Origin: Blasia pusilla
Taxonomy: Eukaryota; Marchantiophyta; Marchantiopsida; Blasiales
Length of the DNA stretch: 64,000 nucleotides
Assembly: GCA_050084515.1 (NCBI GenBank)
Contig: CM114273.1
Coordinates: 35,154,001 to 35,218,000 of the forward strand
Direction: 5' to 3'
The notes under the pieces were generated by a model. It saw only the letters and a list, made by a program, of their open reading frames with translations. It was not told where the DNA came from and ran no database searches. Within the stretch, counting starts at the first letter, position 1. The number at the start of each line of letters is the position of its first letter. The translations under genes were made by a program, and so were the position numbers. Positions 36,515-45,446 of the stretch are shown piece after piece.

Positions 36515-37970
36515 CTACGGTCGGCTTGTGGGGTTATCTGTTACCTCAGACTCCACTGGAGTTTTCTTGGCGGAGCACATGGTCTGGCCCTCTCGTCCTA
36601 CTCGCCCAGACGATTCTGCCTCTTGCCTTGAGGCGTCAGCCTCAGAATTCTTCGATCCCCTCGCCTTTGCTTTCAAACATGCTGTAGATTTGTCCTTGGC
36701 GGTAACGACCTTGGACACCAACTCCGCAATCTCGAGGGCTTGCTTCTCCGCATCTCCTTCGAAAAAATCTTCAAGCTACACAAAATTTAGAATGTCATCC
36801 CTACCTGCGACCACTGCATTATAGACCACCCGTAGATTTTTTTCGGTTGAAGTCCAACCAGATTGGGCAATTGTCAACCTCCTAGTCGGACATGCTCTTT
36901 GCCATCTCCACGTCGTACATGGAAAATGCCTCTCTATCAGGCGGAGAAGCCCACAATTTGTAGGCTTCTGGTATTTTTCGCTAGGTACCTACATTCTTAC
37001 AATTGATGAGGTACCTGTACACCATCCGCTGGGCATCTCTTTGTTGAGATGAATTGGCTGCCCACTTCTGAAGATCCCGCTTCTTCTTTGCGAAATCCTT
37101 TTTTTAGGCGTCAATTTCTTCATCCAGGTTGCTTGAGGAAGGATGTGATTCTTGAACATCATCCTGAAGCTTGGGTTTTTCATGGGCTTGTCTTGGATAT
37201 CATCAAACCATAGTTTGAAATTTTTTGCACTATCTAGGTTTGCTTCCCCCGGAACATGCTCAATCTTCTTCAGCTCCGCTTGAAGACCTACGAGCATGGA
37301 CTTCCAGAGAAGCCGCAACGCGTCCCAGAATGACCATTCACATAGCCAATGGGAGATCATTGGATCAGAAACTCCCGGAGGATGGTGTGCCGCCCGCTTG
37401 TGGGCCTTTATGCCCTCGAGATTGATTTTCATCAGTCAGATTCTCCTAAACTCGGAAATTCCAAACAGTGCAAATTTGTGAACGCCGTCCAGAGATACTT
37501 TCTCGCCGATCCAACCTTGTGGATCTTTGTCTCTCTTCCGCTGGCACTTGATTATTGCCTTGAGCTCCTTGTAGAATTCCAAGCCAAGTTCAGGGTTTAG
37601 AATGGCAATATATTGCTGCATCTTGCTTGCAGTGTACTTCGTAGCTGCAGATACTACAGCCTAGATAAACTTTGCACATTCAAACACAAACACGTTCTTC
37701 CTTTGCTCCAGTTCCAATGAAGCGCTCTTCTTGGCGGTCTGGATCTTTGACCAACAAAGGATTGTGACGGCTGCATCTTGGGAAATGAAGGTATTTTCCC
37801 AAGTCTTCTTTTTAATTTGAGCCCCCTTTTCCAGCATCTCATTTACCAGAGCGGCGCCCAAGAACCCCTTATACTCTGCCGGGTGCGTCGTAAGCACCTT
37901 TTTCACCCTATCGCAATCCTGGATCCAGTGGTGGTTGACATTCACCTCGGATACAATCCTGCACATCCAA
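36515..37970 (-). pseudogene. Central region of the ParB-methyltransferase gene
   Basis: From about 37966 the minus strand reads almost continuously: VNHHWIQDCDRVKKVLTTHP, YKGFLGAALVNEMLEKGAQI, then after a stop at 37662 SAATKYTASKMQQYIAILNPEL, then after another stop near 37435 KINLEGIKAHKRAAHHPPGV and WFDDIQDKPMKNPSFRMMF. A frameshift near 37110 shifts the frame to EAYKLWASPPDREAFSMYDVEM (near 36960-36900). A charged Lys/Ser/Glu-rich linker follows (36721-36515). Trp- and His-rich helical segments suggest a folded domain, but I do not recognise it. Confidence 0.5.
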
Positions 37971-37994
37971 ACACACGCTAAGAATTATGCAAGC

Positions 37995-38257
37995 TATTGG
38001 GTTCCTACAACCCGTGGGACTACGACTAGTTGCAACACCTCGTGGTCGAAATGGTAGCACAGAGAAAAATATTGCAACCCGTTGGAGTGCGACGGGTTGC
38101 AACACCTTTTTTTGTGTTACACTTATTGCAACACTCACGTAAATTTTGAGACATAATTGCAACCCATCGGAGTCCGACAGATTGCACTCGGATTTGTGAT
38201 TTTCTGGTCCATCCGTTTTAGTCCTTGGCTACAACCCGTCGGACTCCAACGGGTTGT
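37995..38257. repeat. Palindromic GCAACCCGTCGG repeat, cluster 3
   Basis: Copies lie at about 38003-38030 (partial), 38074-38100, 38159-38185 and 38231-38257. They lie between the ParB-like block and the central block of the minus-strand gene, again in an intron-like position. Confidence 0.9.
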
Positions 38258-38284
38258 AAAATGATTTCCATTCGGAGACTGATT

Positions 38285-38665
38285 TCCGGAAGAAAATTGG
38301 ACATATGGAGCACGACTGCCTTAATGCAAAAATGCGCCTCCAATGAATATGGGCGCTCCTCTGCAAACAAGGTCCACGCCATGTACATGTGGTTTCCATC
38401 CCATATGAAGAAGTAAAGGTTCCGCATCCTGCTAAATTGGGTCACCTCAATCGCTCTTCTGAACTCCTGATCTCTCATCCTCCAGAATGTATCAAGCGCT
38501 TCCAAGTCCTCGTTTGCCACCAGCGCTTGGGTTCCATGTTCATCATAAGGTTGAGCATAGAATAGAGGGAAGTTGTTGACGTAAGATGTTGTTGCTGCCG
38601 ACTCTTTCAGCTTTACAATATCCTCCTCCGACTGAATTTTGCGGACATACTCCATTGTCCGCAAT
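38285..38665 (-). pseudogene. ParB-like segment of the methyltransferase gene
   Basis: The exon begins after a CTTTTCAG acceptor at 38666-38673. It contains LVANEDLEALDTFWRMRDQE, FRRAIEVTQFSRMRNLYFFI, and the box WDGNHMYMAWTLF. The last resembles the 'D-G-x-H-R-x-x-A' signature of ParB/Sulfiredoxin-type N-terminal domains, with the usual Arg replaced by Met in this copy. Just upstream (38960-38830) EEINLYRIDEFLVDLP would be the preceding strand. ParB-type domains act in DNA binding or nuclease roles and are found joined to DNA methylases. The assignment is from one motif and context. Confidence 0.45.
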
Positions 38666-38829
38666 CTGAAAAGTGGAATTTTTGGGAGTTTTGGCCTTCC
38701 AATAGTGCCATCTGCTTAACAACTTGCCACAATGAGGACCAAGTCAATAAACTACACTGTTTTGCGAATGAATTGCATGATGGGCCTTCACATAACTCAA
38801 ACGTTTCTTACCCGCTCAAAGATTGGGTT

Positions 38830-39450
38830 GGTGTCTTGGCCCGCCAACGGATCTGAGACAGTAGCTGGCAAGTCCACAAGAAACTCATCAATCCGATAAA
38901 GGTTGATTTCTTCAGCCGGGCTCAAAGACGAGGAAGACTATTCTCCTGCTTCTTCTGAGATGTCCACCATCTCCACGCTTGCCGTCCTCATGACCTCATC
39001 ATCCATGACTCAAACTTTGGCCATTTCCTCAGCCAATTTTATATTCATGGTTCCCCAGACTTCATCGGGGACATTTCCTGTATCTCAACACTCTCTGTTG
39101 GACGGGCAAGGCTTTCTTCAATGGCATTATCTTTTTCCCTTCGAGATTTTTCTAATTCTGCTTTCCTCACGGAAGCGTCCAGACGCTTTTTCTCATGTTT
39201 CTCATCTGCAACTCTTTTTTTCAAGGCCTGTGATGCCTCAGCCTCGGCGTTTTGTTTTTCGAGCGCCTCTGGAACACATTTTGCAAGAAGCTCTTGCATG
39301 TGCATATCTGCTTCTCTTCTCGCTCCTCTATCTATTGTTGCCTTATCTCATTGGCCGAACGAGGCCCAAAAGATGGTGACGCAGGAGTCCTCATGGACTT
39401 GGGAGTGATGCTCCCTACCTTGCTTGCTTGCATTTTTTCCTCATCATGGT
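38830..39450 (-). pseudogene. N-terminal coiled coil of the ParB-methyltransferase gene
   Basis: Minus-strand 39305-39045 encodes a dense Glu/Lys/Ala/Arg coiled coil (QNAEAEASQALKKRVADEKH, RLDASVRKAELEKSRREKD). The frame upstream to about 39430 (SKVGSITPKSMRTPASPSFG) is open apart from a stop near 39345. Downstream, frame changes and stops near 39040-38990 lead to the segment TASVEMVDISEEAGE and the start of the ParB-like part. The start codon is not certain. Confidence 0.5.
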
Positions 39451-39770
39451 TTGCGTCAATGCTTCCTCTTCGACATTCTAGTCTCTTTCTGTGCACGAAA
39501 ATTCCCTCCAATGGTCTCGCGATGAATCACCCTAACCCTAGACCCAACTCTCTTTGCGTTTCGTGATGAAGCGCTCTCACCCTCCTCACTCCCCTTGGTA
39601 TCTGGTCAGCTGTTGTGTGAAAGAGCACATGAAATCGCAAAATGAAAAATGGAAATGAGCGAAACCTCGGCTATTTATACTTTTTGAGCTGTTGAGTTGA
39701 CCGTTGGGTCGTACCATCGTACCGACGGCAATGTGTCGGCTGTTATGGAACTTTGGATGTGGGAACCCGG

Positions 39771-40339
39771 CCAACCCGACGGTCTCCGACGGGTTGCACG
39801 CTTCCCGCGTCTTGGGGATGTAGCGCAAGTTGCCCAAGAAACTTGTCCGAGACCCATGGGTTGCACGCATCCGTCCTCCTCGGGTAACAAGCCGAGCTAC
39901 CCTGGAAACCCGTTGGAGACCAACAAAATGCACGCCTTCCCCGTATTGGGGTAAGAACGCGAGGTACCCGCGCAACCTGTCGGAGATCGGGGGGTTGCGC
40001 CTCCCCCTTCTCGGGGTAACAACGCGAGGTTCACGCGCAACCCATCGGAGACTGGGGGGTTGCACGCTTCCGTCGTCTTGGGATAACAAGGCGATGTACC
40101 CGCGCAACACGTCGGAGGCCGACGGGTTGCACGCTTCCTTCATGTTGGTGTTACAAGGCGAGGTACCCACGCAACCCGTCGGAGGTGGAGGGGTTGCACG
40201 CTTCCCTTATCTTGGGGTTCCAAGGAGAGACACCTGGGCAACCCGTCGGATACCGACAGGTTGCACGCTTTTCTCTCCCTCGTGTAACAATGCGACAAAG
40301 CATAGTTCCGAGGAAACCCGTTGCCCTCCAACAGGTTAC
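39771..40339. repeat. Tandem array of nine ~67-bp units, each carrying the GCAACCCGTCGG palindrome
   Basis: Palindromes of 27 bp start at 39771, 39838, 39905, 39972, 40037, 40104, 40171, 40238 and 40313. The first eight are spaced 67, 67, 67, 65, 67, 67, 67 bp and the last 75 bp. The intervening 40 bp is also conserved, with ACGCTTCC, TCTTGGGGTAACAA and GCGAGGTACCCGC-like words. The array lies between the divergent methyltransferase and transposase genes. It looks CRISPR-like, but the 'spacers' are repeats too and this is eukaryotic DNA, so it is a minisatellite of hairpins. Isolated copies continue at about 40575-40600 and 40670-40697. Confidence 0.95.
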
Positions 40340-41399
40340 AAGGTCTACCCGGAGTGGGACACTTCCCAACATACAGAAAAACTACACTCACGGTTTGCAC
40401 GGTTAATTGAATAAGAGAAATTGACGCGAGATGCAAAAGAGAAAGCAAGGTTAGGTACCTTTGGATCCCGTAATAGTCCCCAACGGATTGCCATGCAAAT
40501 CCATGCGATGTCTCGTGTTTCATGCTAGCAATCTCGACTCAAATCACATTGGTCAGACAAGAAGGGCGTACCAACCCAACGGACTTTGACGGGTTGCAAC
40601 TCGCATTGGGACACTCACAAAAAATGGAACTCCAAGCTTCGCAACCCACATGTCTGATTCTCAAATTCTGCAACCCATCGGACTCCAATAGGTTCCAATA
40701 GGATTGAATCCATTCTGTCAGACAATCTCACCTACCAAAAAGGATCTTGTTAGTCAAATTTTGTCATGAGAATCTGAGTCACTATTCACTATAAATTAAA
40801 TTTTCTCATTGATATTCTCCTTCTCATTCCCATTCTCATTCTTATTCTTAATCTGTGTCTTCTCCTAGTGGAATCTTCTGGCAATAGATAATTATGTGAA
40901 GCTCACTTATGGCAGTCATCTAGCAGCCCTTCCTCAATCAAAAATAGTTCGACCACAAGCTCGTGAGTCTTTCATACCAATGGATGAAAATTTTCTCTCA
41001 GTTCGATTTCTTCTCCAAATTGGAACCATCTTTGTATCCAAGGATGTTAGGGTGGACAGTACAGAGGACATTAGAGGTGAGATAGTCCAGCCAGTGATTT
41101 CAAACCGTAAAGTATGGAATCTTCTACCTCTAGCAAATGGTCAAAACACAGTTTACGGCTTGCCTCTGAATTCCTCTGTTTCCCAAGTAGACGGTCGAGA
41201 ATTTCCTAGTGCATCGAGCTCTACGTTTGCAACTCCTAGCTTAGTAGATCTGGCATCGACTCCAACTTTACACGTTCGTAACACTATTGTACTTCCTAAA
41301 GATATTTTGGATGTCGTCAACCTCAGTGGATCGGTCCGACACCAACCGGGCCCTCTTTCCTCCTACTCGTTCCTCTTGTGAGTATTAGGCAATAGTTTG
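40340..41399 (+). other. Spacer with a possible 5' exon of the transposase
   Basis: An open frame at 40896-41381 (MKLTYGSHLAALPQSKIVRP...) encodes a Ser/Val/Leu-rich 161-residue polypeptide with no recognised domain. It may be a 5' exon of the plus-strand transposase relic or a chance frame. Two stray palindrome copies lie at 40575-40697, and a pyrimidine-rich ATTCTC repeat at 40800-40850. Confidence 0.3.
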
Positions 41400-42159
41400 C
41401 TATCGTCTCTGGCCTTGAAAATGTTCAAGCACAATCTTGTGGACAAGCTGCCGCCCACGTACAATGGTAATTGCATTTTTGAGTTGCCTCCACTTGCTGC
41501 TCCTGCTCGAAAGAAAGATGAAGGATGCTTGAAGGGTATGGACAAAAAGTCTGATTGTCATTGATGGTGCAGGCATCAACGGACTAGTGCTTCAATTCCA
41601 TATGGTCCTCAGATTGTCTCCCGTCGCCAATGCGTTGGAGCCTTGGAGTGTAAAATTCGAGCATGCCCGTATCTAGAGCACAGCGTGCGAGTCAATGCGT
41701 CGCAATTCTCCCCCAAGAATGCAGAAACTCCATATGAGGTCGGTGCAACCATACCGCTGGGAGGCCACCGACATCCTCATTGTTAGGCATCCCCTTTCTG
41801 CGTTGGAGCGTGTCTTGCATACATATTTTTCACTGTCCACGACTTCAATTCTACGTCAGAGTACACAAGGCTAGCAATTCATGTTGGCTCCCATACTCAT
41901 CTTGTGACCGGTGCAATTTAGAGACACATCAAGGAGGATGTGGCAAAGAAAGTGACCAAGGTCTATAGAAACTCTCTAGGATCAAAGCTCGGAGTGATCA
42001 AGTTAACAATAGCATCACAAATTTATAAACAATTACTTGGAATCCCTGGGCAAGGCGAGATCACGGCTACTCAGAAGAAACAACTCTAGGAAAATCTCGC
42101 ATTTCTCGCTGATCCTCAATGCTTCCGGAATTTGCTGCGTCAAATACGGGTACTGGATG

Positions 42160-42900
42160 GAGAGACGGCTAAAATGGATGTCATTGCCTTAATCAAGGCC
42201 AACTCCAAATTTCCATTCATTTAGAGATGGCAGTTCATGGGCCATGGAGGCGTACGATCCAGGGCTTATGTCTTCAAAATGTCAACGACAAGACCGTCGA
42301 GTGGCGTTAATCTTATAGATCGAATGAGGGAAGGGGAAGATCTTTACGGCAGCTGGGTAAGCTTTGATATTTGCTACACAGTGCTAAATGGATGGTTGAC
42401 CATGGGTGCTCACCTTTATGACCATGTGGAGAAGGGAATCAATACTATATTTGTCTGTGAAGTAAGAGCAGAAGACGTTGGCAGTTTGAAGATTTGTTGG
42501 TTACTCTTATTGGAGGGGAAACAAGGCCACCTCCAAAAATTTATGGGTTCATGGCGGACAATGCACAACCTGGGTGGATTGATATTAGGGAAGTGTTATG
42601 GGGTGGAGAGGTTCAACCGGAGAGGGAAAGGGCGGATGCTTTCCATTGGCAACACTCTGTGACCCGGTACACCAAATCTTGCATCAAGGAGAACATGAGA
42701 ATAGAGCATGTCATTGTACTCCAACGCTGCAAGGACAGAAAAACCTTGAAACAGGCCATGGAATGCCAAGAAGAACTTCATGGGTGGTGGAGGAAGCATG
42801 CAATTGAGGGGAAGTACAAAGAGTTGTGCTCTTGGCTGAGTTGGTGGACAGTACGAATAAGACAATGGGGAAACTTCATGCGGCAGGTGAGTTCACTATT
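42160..42900 (+). pseudogene. Transposase core (Mutator/DDE-type) segment
   Basis: The frame reads IRVLDGETAKMDVIALIKAN, then DLYGSWVSFDICYTVLNGWL and TMGAHLYDHVEKGINTIFVC, then EVRAEDVGSLKICWLLLLE. After a +/-1 shift near 42480-42500 it continues PPKIYGFMADNAQPGWIDIR, then RERADAFHWQHSVTRYTKS, then HVIVLQRCKDRKTLKQA. The order 'large sheet with D-x-T-like motif, IFVCE, FMADNA, FHW...' matches the catalytic region of Mutator-like transposases, where FMADxA carries the second catalytic Asp. The third acidic residue is not certain. WWRKHAIEGKYKELCSWLSW follows. Confidence 0.65.
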
Positions 42901-42995
42901 TTGTCTTGTCAAGCTCACACTGAGAATGGTTTGAAAAGTTGCAGCTCAAGTTAAGAAGCGTGGGCACTATAGGGATTTCAAACCAAAGAAACCAA

Positions 42996-43430
42996 GCAAC
43001 TCGTTGGATGCGACAGGTTGCCCGAGTGTGTAATCCGTCGGAAACGGACGGGTTGCCTGAGTGTGCAACCAGTCGGAAACCAACGGGTTGCATCAAGAAT
43101 GTTGGTGCAACCCGTATACAAGTATGCAAGTTGCATGTATACAAGGCTTGCAAATAGTTCGACCCGGATGGATTGCGGATGACTTGCACTTGGATCTTCC
43201 AGCCCGGAGTGGCCAAAGGTTCTTGCAACCCGTCGGAATCGGACGGGTTGACAGGTTGCATGAGTGTGCAACCACTCGGAATCGGACGGGTGGACGGGTT
43301 TCTTGAGTGTGTTAACAATCGGAAAAGGATGGGTTGCAAGTCACATGGCCAAATTTACTTGCAACCCGTCGAAATCGAACGGGTTACACTAGGTGGTTCC
43401 TGGGTGTTGCAAACCGTCTGGTTTTGACAT
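42996..43430. repeat. Palindromic GCAACCCGTCGG repeat, cluster 4
   Basis: At least seven copies, beginning at 42996, 43030, 43065, about 43107 (a variant with GTATACAAGTATGC in the middle), 43225, 43268, about 43362 and a partial one at 43408. The first three repeat with a period of about 35 bp and a shared CCTGAGTGTG linker that differs from the 67-bp array's linker. It sits between the core and the C-terminal part of the transposase, in an intron-like position. Confidence 0.9.
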
Positions 43431-43477
43431 ATAGCTTATTTCTTTGACTTCTCTGCTATTTTTGTTCCCTTCTCACA

Positions 43478-44683
43478 TTGGGGTCGTTGCAAGGATTGAA
43501 CATTCATGAAAATGCCCTCTGCCCCAACACAAGTGGAGCAGAAAGTGCTCATTCCTTTTGGAGGTCGTCACAAGCATGCCAAAGAATTTCACTTGTGGAT
43601 GCATGCCAACAAGACCAGGCAAGAGCAATGCTACAGTCTGCAGCATCCCATATCTTCCTCTCAAAAGGCATAACAAAAGGAAGGGGGCCTTTGATCTACG
43701 AGCTCTATGTCAGGGCGGCTGTGAGATCTGGTGATGAGAAACTCTATGTGGAAGCCTTCAAATGGTGCGTAGCAGGAACTCCCCTTGAGCAAGATGTACA
43801 CATTGGTGGGGATATTTGTGAGCGCATACAGATGGTGGTAGAGCAATCGGAGCGAGACTCATAGAGACCAGATAAGTATCTTGACTTCAGGCAGGTGAAG
43901 AGGCAACATCGAGGAACGAATCCGGTGATTGATTTGGATGAAGAAATTACACCGCCCAGGTATTCAGAGACCCCGGATTGCTCCCAAATCTGTGATGCGG
44001 TAACTTCTCCAAAATCAGTGAATTTTTTATTTCAAAAGCCCTCCGTTGCTAGAAGTTCGCAACATCCGGTCGCTAAGGTGGTTCAACAGTATGGGATTCC
44101 GGTCATTGAGATGGATTGCAACCTCAAACGGTGGCATATATCTTGGAGCAACCCTGGACGTGGACCCACTTGGAGGGCAAGATCTGATGGCATTAGGAGA
44201 GCATGCGGCACTTTCCTAAATAAGAACTGTACAAGGACTAGACTACCATTTCCTGGGTTTTGGGGACTCAAAACCTTTCATTGTTTCACGAGGACCCGGG
44301 ATCAATTGAAGTACTTCTTTTGCCCAAATGAATCTTGCGCTTTCCGGAAGTCTTATCCGGCTACCATTGGAGCTCCGGGGAATACCCCCACAATTTGGCC
44401 CATCGCCGCAGGTACGAATTGCACTCAAGACGAAGTGGAAAATCTTACAAGTGTCGGTTTCAAACTTGTAGAAGGAGGAATTTTAGAGCATGTTTGCATT
44501 ACAAAGACCTTCACATTTCGTATTCAACCCAAGATTGATGTCAACATGTACCCGGAGAAGGTGGATGATCTCAATCCACTATTTCTGTTTCAGTCTAGAA
44601 ATGGGGTGAAGAGAAACAGAATGTGTAGGCCAACGGTGGAGAGAGCAAAGCGAATTGCATCAGCTCGAGAGGAAAAAATATAG
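43478..44683 (+). pseudogene. C-terminal region of the transposase relic
   Basis: One continuous frame apart from a stop at 43862-43864. It reads ISLVDACQQDQARAMLQSAA, GPLIYELYVRAAVRSGDEKL, then an acidic linker (VIDLDEEITPPRY), then DCNLKRWHISWSNPGRGPTW and a CysHis-containing region (CPNESCAFRKSYP) before LTSVGFKLVEGGILEHVC. The stop at 44681 separates it from the SWIM finger in the same frame. CPNESC may be part of another zinc site. Confidence 0.5.
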
Positions 44684-44980
44684 ATCTTCGCCACAAAAGA
44701 TGTCCATAGTGGCAATGGAATAGGAAGGATGTGTTGGGTCATGAACAACACTGTAAATTCAAGTGTCATAGGGGTGTATGTGGTGCACATCTGTTGCTTT
44801 CCCACATGTTCATGTGATGACTTTGTCCAAAGAGAGACAAGTGGCAAAAGGTATTCCCCTTGTAAGCACATGTACTATGTGTTGCTTGTAGTTTTAAGAG
44901 AGTCGGAGGTAGGAGTAGGAATCCACCAACTTATTCTGTCCCTCAAAGAAGTGGGAAGTATTCTAAACAAACCACTTTGA
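44684..44980 (+). pseudogene. SWIM zinc finger of the transposase relic
   Basis: VVHICCFPTCSCDDFVQRET, then SGKRYSPCKHMYYVLLVVL gives C-x-C, then 12 or more residues, then C-x-H, the SWIM finger pattern found near the C-terminus of Mutator-like transposases and their domesticated plant relatives. It is in frame with 43895-44683 across a single TAG and ends at TGA (44978-44980). All four ligands are intact. Confidence 0.8.
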
Positions 44981-45139
44981 GGATGCAAAATGAGGTTTTA
45001 GATTGTACTTTCATTTTCCAAAACCTTCACTTTGAGCTTGAACTCTATTCAGCCCAAGGCAAATGATAGATTTTTCCCAGACCTTGGATGGAAAATGTGA
45101 TTGGTTCCACACTTATGATTCCATTGATTTTTCAGATTT

Positions 45140-45180
45140 CTAAATTTTGTGCAATTTGCAACTCATCGGACTCACATGGG
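45140..45180. repeat. Last outlying copy of the GCAACCCGTCGG palindrome
   Basis: GCAACTCATCGGACTCACATGG near 45158-45179 keeps the left half-site and loses most of the right. It is the rightmost copy seen; the leftmost is near 34078. Confidence 0.6.
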
Positions 45181-45192
45181 TGGCTAAAATTT

Positions 45193-45370
45193 GGAAGAGG
45201 AAAAAAATGTGTGGGAGTGCTTAAGAATTGAGAAAAAAAAGTGCAAAAAAATTCCTCTCTTCAACCCAACGGAAACTGTCTTCAAATCATAGGAAACTCT
45301 CTTCAAAAAAAAAAATCTCTTTGGGTTGAAGGTAGTTTCCTCTCTTCCTCTCTTCCTCTCCTCTTACCAC
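45193..45370. repeat. Dispersed ~200-bp repeat, copy 2
   Basis: Same word order as 7860-8060 (GGAAGAGGAAAAAAA, TGTGGGAGTG, CTCTTCAACCC, GGAAACTcTCTTCAAA, TCTCTTTGGGTTGA, CTCCTCTTACCAC), with indels. CTTCAACCC and GGGTTGAAG arms lie 55-60 bp apart. It starts only about 15 bp after the last palindrome copy, so it could mark the right edge of the hairpin-rich block, but the copy at 7.9 kb has no such neighbour. Confidence 0.7.
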
Positions 45371-45446
45371 ATCTCCAACTTGCTTAGGGTGGGTTGTAGG
45401 CCCACGATCCTGTTTTTTATCTGGTTAATCAAATAAATCTTCCTCA

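Larger units (their letters stand above)
34628..39450 (-). pseudogene. ParB-like plus beta-class DNA methyltransferase gene, decayed (whole locus)
   Basis: Minus-strand coding blocks follow one another from about 39.45 to 34.6 kb: a charged coiled coil, a ParB-like segment, a long central region, the motif-IV half of a DNA methyltransferase, then its AdoMet-binding half and acidic tails. Separate entries describe the parts. The blocks are separated by presumed introns that contain the palindromic repeats, and several are broken by stops or frameshifts, so this copy looks dead. ParB-like domains joined to DNA methylases are known from bacterial and phage proteins, where ParB-type domains bind DNA. 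In a plant genome the combination is most easily explained as cargo of a mobile element. It is divergent from the transposase relic that starts near 41.4 kb. Confidence 0.6.
41400..44980 (+). pseudogene. Mutator-like transposase with SWIM finger, decayed (whole locus)
   Basis: This plus-strand gene relic has three recognisable parts. Near 41635-41790 a Cys/His cluster (RRQCVGALECKIRACPYLEHS ... PLGGHRHPHC) resembles the zinc-binding N-terminal module of Mutator-like transposases. From 42160 to 42900 is the transposase core region. From 44750 to 44895 is a SWIM finger. Stops interrupt the frame at 41564, 41785, 41918, 42090 and 42226, plus a frameshift near 42480, a repeat cluster at 42996-43430 and a stop at 44681. 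Mutator transposases cut and paste DNA flanked by long terminal inverted repeats. I could not find the terminal repeats, so the element's ends are unknown. Confidence 0.65.

Noticed and set aside
39771-40339. CRISPR-like repeat-spacer array
   Set aside because: The 40-bp stretches between palindromes are themselves repeats, not unique spacers; the DNA is eukaryotic and no cas gene is present.
39586-40523. ORFs through the hairpin array on both strands
   Set aside because: The 67-bp repeat keeps frames open by repetition; the peptides are only translations of the repeat and its linker.
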